Shown here: piece after piece, positions 37,851 through 51,864 of the stretch
How the letters are laid out: the number at the start of each line of letters is the position of its first letter
Position numbering within the stretch: position 1 is the stretch's first letter
From: Eleginops maclovinus
Taxonomy: Eukaryota > Chordata > Actinopteri > Perciformes > Eleginopidae
Length of the DNA: 64,000 nucleotides
Direction of reading: 5' to 3'
Assembly: GCF_036324505.1 (NCBI RefSeq)
Contig: NC_086351.1
Span: 1,277,001-1,341,000, forward strand
Notes under the pieces: generated by a model
What the model was told of the DNA's origin: nothing
The model's input: only the letters and a program-made list of their open reading frames with translations
Database searches by the model: none
Translations under genes and position numbers: made by a program

Positions 37851-39004
37851 TGTATCTGTTGTGTTCTTTAAGACATTTGGATCCCTAATCCTGACTTTAC
37901 TGAGCAAGCAGGGATTTAAAGCGCGCTCCGGTTTGACAGTAGAATAAACACGAGGCAGGTTTATCCGTCTGTGTGTGCATCACGGGGTCTGTCACGGTGT
38001 CTGTCACTGAAAAACAAGCGAGCGTTGCTTCCCCAGCACAGCAAACTGTCCTCTCCTGCAGCCTGTCTCTGATTTCATCTCAAACAAGCTCTGTCCGATC
38101 AAACAGCGGATGCCGGTTTGGCCGCCTTCGCTGTCGTTCACACTTAAACTCGCTCCACCAGGAAATCATTCCTGTCATCTCGCCCCCCACCTCCTTTATT
38201 TAATCATTCCTCTTCCTGTACTTCCTGCTTATTTCCTGCTCCCGGGTTTAATCTGGCGTACACCTGTTGACTCCCTTTCACTCCCCCAATCTAAATGTTA
38301 ATACCACGGCTGCCACCTCCCTCCCTGCAGAGCCTCTCTTATTTGGCTTGTTTGCCTGTTTGTATGGAATCGCTCTCCGGATGCCATTTCTTGTTTGTTT
38401 GCTCTCTGCGTGGGTCAGCAGACCGGGCTTCCGGACACTTTAGCAAAGAAACAACTTCTCGAGACGTTGTCTGCTCGTGCATCACTGTTGTTTTTGTCCA
38501 TTTGATCCATTCACTGCTACAAATGTATGCCCTGAGTGGATGAAATGTCTGAAGTTCCCTGATTCTCACTTTTGTTCTCCCACAAAAACACATGTTGTCT
38601 CTCAGTCTGTGTCTGATCCCCTCCTTCTCTCAGCAGAATAAAAACACACTTGCAGACAGCGCACACACACTGCTGAATTGCTTGCAGGACGCACTTGTTT
38701 TTTACTAGCAGGGCACAATGCACACATGCTATCAGAGGCTGTTCAGTTAAACCTCCCAGGAGGAATCAGTGTTTTCCCAGAGCACACATTAGACATGAAA
38801 AAACTGCAGACGCTTCATTACACATTCTGCTACCTGCTACATAAGAGTTTAATTAAGCAAAAAACATATAGACTGCAGTCATTGGATGCTTATGGTTATT
38901 GGTGCAATGTTTCAAAGCAGAACATTACACTTTGCATGCACCTATTAGGAGCCGTGTATGAAAGGTGTCTGCTTCTCAGTAGCAAATTGATTCGTGCATC
39001 GTGT

Positions 39005-39310
39005 TAGTACGTTGGCCGACCGTTTGGAGAAACGCGCTGCAGCTTCAGAGACGATGCGAAACTAAAAACCAGGGAAGAAACATCTTGATAAACTTGAGGA
39101 AACGTGAGCAGCGTTTACTAAAAGCTGCACATACGTTCGAGGATAACAAAGTTGGCCAACTGTCACTTTTAGTAAATGCTGCTCAAGTTGGTGAAGATTT
39201 CTTAATTTCCACGTCTTTTGGCACATTTGTGTTTCTATGTTTGCATCGTTTTTGAAGCTGCAGCATGTTTCTTCTAATGGAAGTGCTTTGGGCTGTTGTA
39301 ACGTGTTATT
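39005..39310 (+). mobile_element. Compact palindromic (foldback) element, family B
   Basis: Left arm 'ggagaaacgcgctgcagctt' and right arm 'gaagctgcagcatgtttctt' are inverted partners, and the inner parts ('gcagcgtttactaaaagctg' against 'cttttagtaaatgctgctca') also pair. Arms are about 130 bp and imperfect. No coding frame. Confidence 0.8.
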
Positions 39311-39905
39311 CACCTGTCGTCTAACATAGGTTAGCCCAACATACTGAATGCATACAACAAATGAAGCATTTACAGTAAATTCTCTCATAAAAGACACTAA
39401 ATAGACAGAAAAACAAAGGGCTGTCATCTCCATTCTGCAAATGAGTGCAAAATATGCCTTATTCCATCCCTCAAATCCCACTGAAACTATTGTATTTCTG
39501 ACAGCCTCTTAAATAAATACACTGTTATATTCCTCTGCAACTCCCATTGGTTTGACCCCCATTATTCCGATGTTTGTCGCTCTATTGGAGCTGACTGTAA
39601 GAATGCATTGCGTGTGGAGGGAAATCAAATGTGTGTGTGTGCAGCAACGCTTCCCGTCCTGCCTCTAACAACATGTCTGAAGCAGCTGTTGAGCCTTTTT
39701 ATTCTTCCTCTAGTAACCACTGAGCGTGCCTGGCCTCCGTCCCGCTGTTTCCCTGCTGTTGGAGCTTTCTTTTTTAAACATGCTTGTCTCTTTTTTTTCC
39801 TCCCCCTCCTTCCCCCTTCTGCAGCTTGGCCTCTCAGTCCAACTTGCTCTTTGGCAGGGAGGACGGCCTCTGCTGGTACTGTACTCTCTACACACACTGC
39901 AGACA

Positions 39906-39956
<51 letters not shown>

Positions 39957-41876
39957 CACGCTGCGCTCCCAGAATACCTGCTGAATGAGGAACCAGAGCA
40001 CAGTTTAAAATACACGTTTGCTGCTGAAATGACAACATGTCTATGGGCTCAATCAGGCAGAAGCAACACACAATTAGAGTGTGATTTAATTGAGGAATTG
40101 GAATGATATGATGGCTGAACATACACATGTATAACAGAATTAAGTAAATATGCAACATTAGTGTTCTTCGATGTGAACTCAGGATGTTTCATCAAGGATC
40201 AAACGTATAAGCATAATTAAAAGTACTTCAGAGGTTAAAATATCATAAACTCCATAAAGTTTACATTAAAGATTCATCATGAATGAATATGATGGAGGCA
40301 ATCAGGCAGAAGCAATTGAAAAATCCATGTTAAAGTCAGCTGAATAATGACAGATAGTACAAAGTAAATCTGCTTTATTATGTTCCTCTGTTTTAATTGT
40401 CGGTTTACATCATCAGAAATACTTTATTTATCCCAAACTGGGATTTTGTTTTTCGTTGCAGCAGCGAAATACAAATAAAAGAAGAAGGATAACAAATAAG
40501 TAGAACTAGAAATAAAAAAACTAATTAGGAATATACAAATGTACAAATCATGCAATGAAATGGAATATCAAATCATGGTGCAATTGGAACAAAAGCATAA
40601 CTAGAAGTCAGAGGTTAAGATAACAACACCTCCATCAAGTTTTCTACTAAAATGTAGATCTGCAACCTGTCTGCAAATGAAATACCAATCATGAAGGATT
40701 CCTCTTGGAGTAATTGAAAGATGGAGCATACCTGAATATTTAGAATACAGCATAGAGTTGATGCTTCAGTAAATGAGTGAAATGCTCCTTTTGTTAGAAA
40801 TTGGGACGTTCCCCCAAAGAACAGTGGAGGAAAACGTATTTAAAGGTAATCCAAATAATTATGATAACAGCCCCGAACATTTGGAGGAATTTGAAAGATA
40901 TAGGAGGCAACATTTGAAGTAGATGATCCAAAGAAATCTTGACAATTGATCCAATGTTTTCAGACCTTTCCCACTCCGTATGGAGAGAGGAACCGGCTTG
41001 TTATTCTACTGTAAATAATTATTAATACACATTTACCTTCCTTTTATACAAATCCCATCATGCAACCGTAGCATCTTCCCATTTAAAACCTCCCTGTAAA
41101 TTCAGAATCAGAATCAGGTTTATTGCAAAGTGTTTTTTCACATACAAGGAATTAGTTCTGCTGCAAACATGAACACAGTATAAGGACTTCAGTTGTAAGA
41201 GGACAGAACAAACAGAACGATTTTAAACAAACAAAACGATTGAAAATTGAAAATGAAGATGCATATTGACACAGAATATAAACTTCATTGAACCATAGAC
41301 TAAGATCAGTGCATATTTGAGAAAATGCAGTACATTAGATTGAAATGAGGGAAAGGGTTCCAGAAATGTGCATAACAATCAGAGGCATTTTGTTGATGTG
41401 AAATGAGTTTCCATTGTGCAGCTGCAGCACTAACCATGTGTACACCTGAGCGGCTCTTTCAATATGCAAAGCTACAGCTGACAGCAGCGTGAACTGCAGA
41501 CAGCGCAGACTGTAATCTGTCCAATTCAGTCGCAAACTTTAATTATGTACAGCACATTGTTTTGGAAATGACTTCTCTGGTAAATCTGTCCGAATTTCAC
41601 TTAATCTCAGAGTGATTGTGCAGCTCCTCAGAGAAGCAGTGCATTCTGGGACACACGGCTGTTTTCTCCTCACACTGTCTGCTTCTGGCTGTGCTCGCTG
41701 CGTTGTTAGCGCTCGGGGGGGTTTCCTGCCGCTCTCGCCTTCATCACTGTCACCGGCGCGCTGACGCTGCTGTTTTCCCGCCATAGCAGCGGCGCCCCCG
41801 TGGCACCGCCATCCGTCTACCTGAGCCTCGCAGGTTTGATGAAGTGGGCACTGCGAGGGACGGAGTGTGAGGGATG

Positions 41877-42004
<128 letters not shown>

Positions 42005-42009
42005 TAACT

Positions 42010-43166
42010 AAGTACATTAACTCAAGAACTTTACAGTTTTGACATAATATTCTTGACTTGAGTATTACTTCTACTACAGTTTAGAGGTAAATGATGTACT
42101 TCTACTCCACTACATATATTTATCACCTTTAGTTGCTAGGCAGATTAGGATTACTGATGGTAAATATAATCAGCCCTTAAATCAGACTGTAGTTCACCTG
42201 CAGTAAATCCAGCAGCTACCCTGCAGTATACAAAGCCATTCAAACTAGCTGCACCTTTACCAGCTCTGAGAACACTTTAATGATCAATCATTATAAAACA
42301 TATCAGAGATATTATTCTGAAATGGACCAATCAAACAATGACTACTTTTACTGTCGCTACTTTAAGTACATTTAGAGGAGAGTACTTTCTACTTTCACTG
42401 GAGGAACATTTAGAATACTTTCACTGTGACAGAGTATTCCTACACTCTGGTACTTCTACTTTACTCAAGTACAAGACCTGAGTACTTCTACTTTACTCAA
42501 GTACAAGACCTGAGTACTTCTACTTTACTCAAGAACAAGATCTGAGTACTTCTACTTTACTCAAGTACAAGATCTGAGTACTTCTACTTTACTCAAGTAC
42601 AAGACCTGAGTACTTCTACTTTACTCAAGTACAAGACCTGAGTACTTCTACTTTACTCAAGTACAAGATCTGAGTACTTCTACTTTACTCAAGTACAAGA
42701 CCTGAGTACTTCTACTTTACTCAAGTACAAGATCTGAGTACTTCTACTTTACTCAAGTACAAGACCTGAGTACTTCTACTTTACTCAAGTACAAGACCTG
42801 AGTACTTCTACTTTACTCAAGTACAAGACCTGAGTACTTCTACTTTACTCAAGTACAAGACCTGAGTACTTCTACTTTACTCAAGAACAAGATCTGAGTA
42901 CTTCTACTTTACTCAAGTACAAGATCTGAGTACTTCTACTTTACTCAAGTACAAGACCTGAGTACTTCTACTTTACTCAAGTACAAGTCCTGAGTACTTC
43001 TACTTTACTCAAGTACAAGATCTGAGTACTTCTACTTTACTCAAGTACAAGATCTGAGTACTTCTACTTTACTCAAGTACAACACCTGAGTACTTCTACT
43101 TTACTCAAGTACAAGACCTGAGTACTTCTACTTTACTCAAGAACAAGATCTGAGTACTTCTTCCAC
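42010..43166 (+). mobile_element. Family C element with 32-bp array, copy 2
   Basis: The leading part matches copy 1 (33580) almost base for base. It is followed by about 22 units of 32 bp (42451-43155) and then 'ttcttccacctctg'. GT tracts flank both sides (41879-42002 and 43172-43265). The 32-bp unit, with its agtact/actcaagta core, is built from the element's own sequence. Confidence 0.9.
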
Positions 43167-43170
43167 CTCT

Positions 43171-43171
<1 letters not shown>

Positions 43172-43265
<94 letters not shown>
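43172..43265 (+). repeat. (TG)n microsatellite
   Basis: About 94 bp of TG abutting the end of the family C element. Confidence 0.97.
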
Positions 43266-43267
<2 letters not shown>

Positions 43268-44173
43268 CCAGCAGAGTGCTTGAGTTTGAGTGTGAGTGTC
43301 AGAAATGGAGCAAGACATGGAGCACATTTGAGTCACCCGGAGGAGTGCTATCTTAAATCCCCCCCAGTCTGCCAGTAATTGAGGGAATATTACAGATACA
43401 GTGCTGCAGATGGCTCATGATATGACATATTAGAACACACCCGAGGGGGCGCAGCGCAGTAATTGGGAGCTTCAAATGCAGATCGACTGTGTCAAGCGGA
43501 GAGGGAGATAGAGAGTTGGGGAAAATCCTGTCGACTCCGTCAAAGGAGCGAGCCACGGTGCAGCGTCAACAGCCGGTGTCAGTCGAAGTGACAAGCTCCG
43601 CTCAGCCTCCAGCCAGCGGAGCAGTCTGAGGGTGGAGGGGCTGATCAAACACAGCTGGCAGGTAGAAGCACCGACGTAAGCTTTGTGAATCATCTCCAGG
43701 AACGTGCACAGAAATCATCTAGAGCGCCTTATTAAAAAAGTCTCCATCGTCCAAAAAACGATACCAGTGCCGTTGATAAGTGCAGGAATGCCAGTTAAAA
43801 AATTCCAATTGAATCGTTAGCAGACAGATCCAGTTAAACCCTAACCCGAAAACCAGGAAAGGAGTTAGCATTTCACCTCTTTCACTTCCCTTGTCTGAAA
43901 TATAAACTCTATGATAAACACAAACTGATCAAATATGTCCTGGAAAGATGCTGTGGTGCAAATTCCAGAACAAATGTACAAGCTTCAAATCAAAGGTCTG
44001 CTATAGCATTTAACAGAATCAAGTTCCAGTTCCTGCACAACCACTGTAGTACAGGGACCTGCCCCCGCCTCACAGAAACCAAAAGTCCTTTATACAGAGG
44101 AGCAGGTGACACAGGGACATGCTAATTATATCAGGTAACTACCGAGTGATCATTTGCCTGACAATGGTCCAGG

Positions 44174-44240
44174 GGCAGCCTCCTGTCTGGAGTGGAAGAC
44201 AGGAGGCTGCCAGTCTTTTGTATTAAAGGTGTTACAAAAG
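44174..44240 (+). other. Two adjacent hairpins
   Basis: A perfect 15-bp inverted repeat (44174-44188 with 44197-44211, 8-nt loop) is followed directly by an 8-bp one ('cttttgta' 44215-44222 with 'tacaaaag' 44233-44240). Function unknown. It may belong to an old mobile element. Confidence 0.85.
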
Positions 44241-46209
44241 CCTGGGAATGACAGCCGTAGTTAACATACTGGGAAAATCAAACCAGTGAAGTAATTACAT
44301 GACCTGTGTTTATATAATTCAATCAGACTCATGATACATTTCTACGATAGATACTTCATCACTGCATTGGCCATCCCCTTAAGTCATACCACTAGTCCTT
44401 CCTTTGATTCCCTTCATGTGGAAGGAAGTGGGTCCGACCCCAGTGGGCTTGTTACCTATCACATTATTTTCTAAGTCCTCTTGCAAAGGTTTGTTGCAAG
44501 CGAAACCCCACCCATAGTCATCTGTTTCTGAATCTGACTACGATCGATCAGATGCAGGTATCGTTTGACCGGAGAGGTCTTGATAGTGTTGGTTCTGGGA
44601 TACTTCGACATACACCTTTAAAGTATAGATTGTCGATACCTAAACCAAATAGCGACAGGATTTGAGGATATGAAACACTTTCACAATAGACCCATACAAA
44701 GAACCCTCCAAACTCCAGACCCTGATGGTGCTTTTGTCACACAAGCAGCAACACTGCATGTAACACAGCTGCATTCATTTCAATGAGTCCAGTGTGTTGT
44801 TGCACTGCAGGCCCTGAAGCAGAAGCACGGTGATCCTGCAGAATAGAGTAGCTAAACTATTGCTAAGACCCTATGTGACGTCTTTCGGAAATGCACTGCG
44901 TTGTCCAGAAAAACCTGTGGAAAAGCACAATCCTGATGGAAGACTTGTGAACCTCAGAGACGCAACATTACCAGGTTCCTGTTAGCCGTTTAAACGTCTT
45001 TGCAGAGAGGGGTTTTTATTTAATGCTCCTTTATGCTCTTGCACCGGCGAGTAGTTCCAACCTGTCCCATTTTTTGTGAGTGTGATATCTCCGGGAGTCT
45101 TGAAGGAATTCCCTTAAATGTTCTTGCAAACAGAAACCTCTTTCGGCCAGAAGTCAAGAAGTAATTTCAGCTGATTAGGGACATTGAACTCTGACGTCTA
45201 ATAGGATACAGTGATGATATTTTGGACAGGCATGGATGTTAACCTCAAAAGGACTTGTTGGTGGAGGCAGTCATGAAAACACCCGCCAAAGTAACATTCC
45301 TGTGTCATATCTAATAGTGGGATCAGTCTCTGCAGTGCAGGCGGTGTTTTAAGGCGTAGTGCTGTTTTAGATTTGACTGAAGCCAAAAGGCAGAACATGG
45401 ACCTAATCCAACAGATGGTTCCTGGAAAGCAAGGCAGCAGAAGAAGTCTTTTTTTATTATTCTCAAATCCATTTTCCCTCGGAATATGGTTCCAATCATG
45501 GAGATAAAAGCAGGGGATTTCCTAACTCTCATTTGTTCATTTTTGTGATCAAGCTGATAAGCCTGTTAAAGAAACTGTTAAACGGGTCCAAGGTTTTGTC
45601 AAACAGTGATGTTGTGTTTCTACAACCTTAGATAGGAAAGAAACGCACAATTCAAAGGGTTATTGTAGGTGCACCCAGCGGTTTGTCAAGCCAGAAAATC
45701 AAAACACAACATGGACACACTCTGGGCAGAGGCTTGCATTCAGTTTCTACATCTGGTTTTATTACCGTGTGCTCTTACAAGGAATGCTTCAGAAACGTCT
45801 CACCTGTCAGGTTGAAAATGCAACCTACCCATGATCCCGTAACTTTGAATCGTGCAACGGGAACCTGAGCCGAGGGCTGCATGGCTAATAGACTGTGCTT
45901 TTAAATGTGGCCTCCAATGTAGTCCTATGTGTGTGGTGTGTCCTTGTCTTCCGTGTGCTGAAGCCTACATAAGCATTGCTGCAGGGGTCTTTGACAGTGG
46001 CTTCAGTATCCTGGTGATGCATTCATTTTGGTGGCGGACCATTCCTTGAATTTGTTGGCTCGCTTTTTTGTGTCATCCCAGCAAACTGTGGTCTGATGAC
46101 GGCCCGCTCTCATGTGATGTTTGAAGATGGTGTTTATGTTCTTGGTGCCATCAGTAGACTCACTGTTTCTGCCTTCTGTTTTCTCTCCTCCCATCTTTCT
46201 GTTCTCCAG

Positions 46210-46654
46210 GCCGATGGGTCAAATATCTCAGGGCGCACTGACGGTCAACACGAACCCCAACATCAACATCAAGTCCGAACCCGTGTCTCCAAACCGTGAC
46301 CGCAGCACCCCCAGCTCCACCTGCGGAGGCGGTGGCGGCGGAGGCGGATTAGGCCAGATTCAAGTCCAGGGACAGGGTCTGGTGTCGGTGGCCTACCCCG
46401 GTACCCTGCGCCTGGAGGTTGGCGGTCAGGGCCGCTCGCCAGTCGACAGCCTCAGCAGCAACGGCAGCTCGTACGAAGGCAGCGACCGGGACGACGGCAC
46501 CCAGGGGCGAGGCGGGGCTCAGGACTTCCTCCACCAGGCCGGCGCCGGGGGCCAGCAGCCCACCATGGTCCTCCTGCGGCCCTCATCGGCCGAGCCCCAG
46601 GAGCAGGACGGGACCAACGTGAAGAGGATGAGACTGGACACCTGGGTCACATGA
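46210..46654 (+). CDS. mef2d: mef2d terminal coding exon
   Basis: The first base completes GTG (Val), and then 148 codons including TGA at 46652 encode PMGQISQGALTVNTN and onward. IKSEPVSP (46268-46291) is the phospho-SUMO switch of MEF2 factors: the Lys is SUMOylated when the SP serine is phosphorylated, which represses activity (K439/S444 in mammalian MEF2D). A run of eight Gly follows, then RSPVDSLSSNGSSYEGSDRD, and the protein ends VKRMRLDTWVT, the conserved basic nuclear-localisation tail. Together with about 86 upstream residues and alpha1 the protein would be near 529 residues, close to human MEF2D (521). Confidence 0.96.
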
Positions 46655-47460
46655 ATCCGCAGAGGGACGGACGGACAGATGGAGGATTGAGATGGAGACG
46701 TGTGGCTTGTGTACATGCCCCCCCACCAGCCCTGATGCCCCCCATTTCCTTCGTCGTGCACACACACATATATTTATACACCGGCCATCGACCCTACTGT
46801 CCACACAGGAAACGCTGACCTCACACAGAAACAAGCATGCTAACACATCTGAACTCTAATGTATTTTCACTCTCACACACACACGAGCCCCAGCGGGTGG
46901 AGCCACCGAACCAGGGAATCTTTGTCTAGACATTCTTCAGCTGTATTTGAATTTCTAATCCGGCCACAAACCTAAATTTGGCCACTTTGACTGTTTCACC
47001 CGACATGTTGACAGCCGCTGGTTTCCCAGCATGCCCTGCGTTTGGATGTTCTGTCTGTGCTGCGGTGCATTGGGTCAGTGCACCGAGCGAGTCGTCACCA
47101 CGGTTGCGTTGTGTTCGCTGTAGATTCTCGGGCCGTTTTTTGCTCTTTTTAAAGCGTGGAGTTTTTTTTGTTGACCTTTAGCGTTTGGATTTGTCTGACT
47201 TTGGAATATGAAGACACTAAAAAGAGAAACTCTTTCCCCAGCCACGACGACGAGACTGATGACCCCCACCCCCTTCCCCTTACCCCCATTCCCCTCCTGG
47301 GTCTTATATTTAATCCGAACCATGCAGACTAGCTGTAAAAACCAGGGACGAGGTAAAAGACTTTTCTTTGAATCAGGGACGAGCTGCAACGGCTCAACAA
47401 CACATGACGCAGATACTCCCAGCTTCGCCCTCACCTTGTCAACTGCAGATGCTGAGAAAG

Positions 47461-47474
47461 GTGTGTGTGTGTTT

Positions 47475-47565
<91 letters not shown>
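47461..47565 (+). repeat. (TG)n microsatellite in mef2d 3'UTR
   Basis: About 105 bp of TG with one TT interruption (near 47472). In RNA a UG tract of this length is a typical TDP-43/CELF binding sequence. Confidence 0.95.
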
Positions 47566-47566
<1 letters not shown>

Positions 47567-48143
47567 GTTTGTTACCTCGTTTTTTAAACAAAGTGATGTG
47601 GGGCAAAATGTTCATTCTCAATTTCATCCTGGAGCACACACCTGCGATGCACACAGCTGAATTTATTTTTGTGTTTTGAATAGATAGCTGATGTTCAAAG
47701 GGGGGCGATTGGCGAGGTACCGTGTATATAAGCAATCTGTAACCTTTGTGGCTTTCGTGTGACAGGGATAGGGTGTTTTTGAAGGTATAGATCATATGAT
47801 ACAAGTATATATATTTAAACAGGCGGGCAGCTCTGCATCGGGGGCGGGACAATAGACGACAGGGATTGTATATATAAACTATATATTCGGCAGGATATCC
47901 CTTAACAGGAAAACAAAAAAAAAGCAAAGTTGTTGATTCTCAGCGGATCGGTCTCTTTTTTAATTTATATTTATGCGTGTATATAAAGTGTAATATGTGG
48001 ACGAGCCTAAAGAGGGAGCTGTAGAAAGGGAAAACGTAGCCGCGGTGACTCGGACTGTTTTAGAGAGAGAACGGTTAGGACTCTGTCACTGATGGAGCGC
48101 ACTTTACCTTAACCCCACCCTGACCCATGGACACACACACATA

Positions 48144-48195
<52 letters not shown>

Positions 48196-48239
48196 GCAAA
48201 ATCTGACATTCAGCAGATACAAATCTTTGCACTATTTAT

Positions 48240-48900
48240 TAAATTCTCCAAATTAATGTATTTATTAAAATATAAGGAAAGTGAATTAGTAAATAAAATA
48301 TTTCGACTAGGAAACAATTATTCAAAAACAGGAAATTATTTTTTAATTAAATACAATATCAAAAGTACAACTTCTGATAAGGTCTTTTTATTTATATATT
48401 TGTTTAAAATTATTAATTGCCATTTCTATGACCCTTTTATTATGTGTATCTACTTATCGTGTACATCCACCAATTGTAAACCTAAAATAAAGGAATCATT
48501 ATAAATATTTTTGGATTAATTACGCAACAAATTGCCTGTTTATCGGTGCATCATCTGCATACAGTTAAAGCCAATAAAACAGTCGAGAAAGGCTACGGCA
48601 TTCTGCAGTTCAGACCACCTTCGTTATTTTAAATGAAATTAATGAATTGATCCACAAATGGAAATTGTAATATTTAATTTAAGCATTTGAATAAAATACA
48701 GAAATGAGTAAATAAAATATTTCAACTCGGAAATAATTATTTTAAAAATATTTAATTATTTAAAATAAAATACAATATCGAAAGTACAACTTCTGAAAGG
48801 GTCTTTATATTTATATATTTATTTAAATTTGATCATCGTTTTTGAGTACATCCATTGATTGTAAACCTAAAAAACGTTCACATATTTCTTGATATCAATT
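48240..48900 (+). repeat. AT-rich direct duplication, offset about 420 bp
   Basis: 'agtaaataaaatatttc', 'aaagtacaacttctga' and 'attgtaaacctaaaa' occur in the same order at about 48288-48487 and 48707-48870. The two copies are diverged and separated by unrelated sequence. Confidence 0.85.
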
Positions 48901-49545
48901 AAGAAACTAATAAACCACTGAAAGAAATTCCATAAGTTGGAGATTTCATTGGGTTTTCTCAGTTTTAGCTACTAAATAAACATCCCAGTAACATCTCCAT
49001 CAGTCCAGTGTCCCATGATGGTCTTATTCCCCCCCCCCCAAAAGCTTTCCACTTTTTTAACAATGTTTGCGGATATAATCTCTACTTATTCTTAAGTACT
49101 TTTGGCATATCAAAGTGTTGAGTATTTGCAGTGTCAGTATAATAAGTATTTTCTGTCACAGACATATCAGAGCGAACACACAGAGAGCGTTTTTTACCCC
49201 CCCACCTTTCCTCTCGGTATAAGCCATGTATTATCTCTCCTTCGTGTGTCGCTGGTTGGCTGTAGTTTTATATTTACGACTATGAAGGTAATAGAAAAAT
49301 GTGAAGGATGTCATTTTTGTACGGGCTCTATTTTGGGTTTTAGTGGGTAGAATTTAAAGATAAATCAGAGTGCAAAGTCACGTATTTATTTTGTCTCCTG
49401 AAAGCACTCCCGTCCTCCGTCGCCGTGCTCGTTAAAAGCTTTAGACGCAGGGTTCGGGTCTCGTTAAGCCGGAGGTCACAGAACCGGTCTGGATCTTTTA
49501 ATGACTCCCTCCCAAATACAACACACAGACACACACACACACACA

Positions 49546-49579
<34 letters not shown>

Positions 49580-49632
49580 TCAACTTTTGACACATACCCT
49601 CTGACCTGTCACTCACTCAGTTTGTATTTGAA

Positions 49633-49737
<105 letters not shown>

Positions 49738-50331
49738 TATCCCCCGAGCGTAAACACTTTGACTGTTAAGACTGTTGTTCCCTGAGCTTCGAACAAAAAA
49801 CAAAACAGAAACAAGATGGCGTCCTTTGTTTGTTTGTCAGCGATGGAGCGGGTTTTTTGCAAAAAGACAGAAAGACAATCGTGCGGAGAAAGTTTTAAAA
49901 ACCTGCACCCCCTCCCCCCCGACCCCCCCAACCCACGCCCCTGAATTAAAGCTCCTGTGTAATGATGTTTAGAAGTCTCACTCACTTTCCAGTGTTAATT
50001 TGTGCTGGTGACAGTCTGTTTTTAATCGTTCTCTGAAACATTGATATTATTATACTCACCATCACGACCACAGCTCTCACTGATGGAAGCTGTCATGATG
50101 GGATGGATTTTTTTTTGTGTAGGTTTTAGGCATCTTTTGGATTTTATTTTATTATATAAAAATATTCTATAAATATATTTTTTGTTTTTTTGGGGTTTTA
50201 CTTTGTCGTCTTCTTAAAAAAAAGGGTGTTACTAATGTTGCACGATTTCTATGAACACAAGCGTAGTGATACTAGTACACGTGTGGCGCCGCGACGAAAC
50301 GCTTCAATGCTGCGACTCTGAGTCCAATGTA

Positions 50332-50368
<37 letters not shown>

Positions 50369-50647
50369 ACATGTGGGACACACACACACACGCGCGCGTC
50401 TAACTTATTTCTGAGCAGACACAATGATGTCAATGCATGGGCGACGAAGAGTGAATCATGTTACAGGAACTACAAATGTACTATCCACACGAATATACAT
50501 CACACAGCAAAAAAAAAATGAAAGAAAAAAGTTTAAAATAAATTATAGCTAATATATTGTGTTCGGCTAGTCTGCTTTTCTGTTGTAAAGAAACTCTTTT
50601 TGTTGTTTTTTTTGGAGAATGATATACAATTTGTGTATATTTTCATA

Positions 50648-50653
50648 AATAAA
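50648..50653 (+). terminator. mef2d: Polyadenylation signal AATAAA, probable mef2d 3' end
   Basis: AATAAA is followed 50-60 nt later by a T/GT-rich stretch ('gtgtttgttattgt' at 50704). It is the last good signal before the repeat-filled intergenic region. Confidence 0.6.
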
Positions 50654-51483
50654 GTATGCACTGATATGTTATTACAAATTCTATACTGCTTTTACAAAAA
50701 AAAGTGTTTGTTATTGTACCAAAGTATCCCATTGGTCCCCTCTTACCCGCCTCCCCTTTTTGCGTATGTTTTACCGTATTTTATATATTAAATAGACAAG
50801 TTGACCTACAGGAAGTTTCTCTGTGTGCATTTCTTGCTCTGCCCTGCTGTCTGAAGTGACTGCAGTTCCGTGCGGTCACCACCAGATGGCGCTCCAATGT
50901 TTAGTTCTGCAGGAGGACGAAGCTCAGATTTCCAAAATGCCTCCTTTAGTTTTTTCATCTTTGAGGCTTTTTCAAACTGAAGTACCTCTGTTATAACAAG
51001 GGAAATCCCTGAATCTTTATTATACATTATATTTTGTATGATATACACTACCCTACGTTTTATAAGTGTTGTTCTGTGATGTTTGGAAACCACAGAAATA
51101 AATAGCACTATTTTACTATTAATAATTCATTTTAAAATCTATTTGTTTTTTATTCATAGAAGAATTATTTATTTATTTATTTAATGGTTTCAAATGTTAT
51201 TTACTTAATCTGTAAACCGTTTAATTATTAAAAGCTACATTTCAATTTAAAAACAGACGGGGAACAGAACGCTTTTTATTTAGTTTTTTTCTGACATTTA
51301 GAGTCTTTGATTGAGATTCATCAATATTTAGATTTATTATAATTTAGTCATTTATATCCTATTTTTCACTAATTGTTTTATGAGTTTATTTTGTGGTGTT
51401 CCACAAACCCCCCAAAATGCTAATTATGTATTTATCTATTTTTTTTAATTTTTATGAATCCATTTATTTATTTGATCTTTTTC

Positions 51484-51558
<75 letters not shown>

Positions 51559-51611
51559 CATTATTATTATTATTATTATTATCATTATTATTATTATTAT
51601 CATTATTATTA

Positions 51612-51648
<37 letters not shown>

Positions 51649-51737
51649 CATTATTATTATTATTATTATTATCATTATTATTATTATTATTATTATTATC
51701 ATCATCATCATTATTATTATTATTATTATTATTATCA

Positions 51738-51778
<41 letters not shown>

Positions 51779-51779
51779 G

Positions 51780-51810
<31 letters not shown>

Positions 51811-51864
51811 CATTATTATTATTATTATTATTATTATTGTCATTATTATTATTATTATTATTAT
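51484..51864 (+). repeat. (ATT)n trinucleotide tract with ATC interruptions
   Basis: About 380 bp of ATT/TTA repeats with scattered ATC triplets, giving poly-Leu, poly-Tyr and poly-Ile frames that are not genes. Confidence 0.98.
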
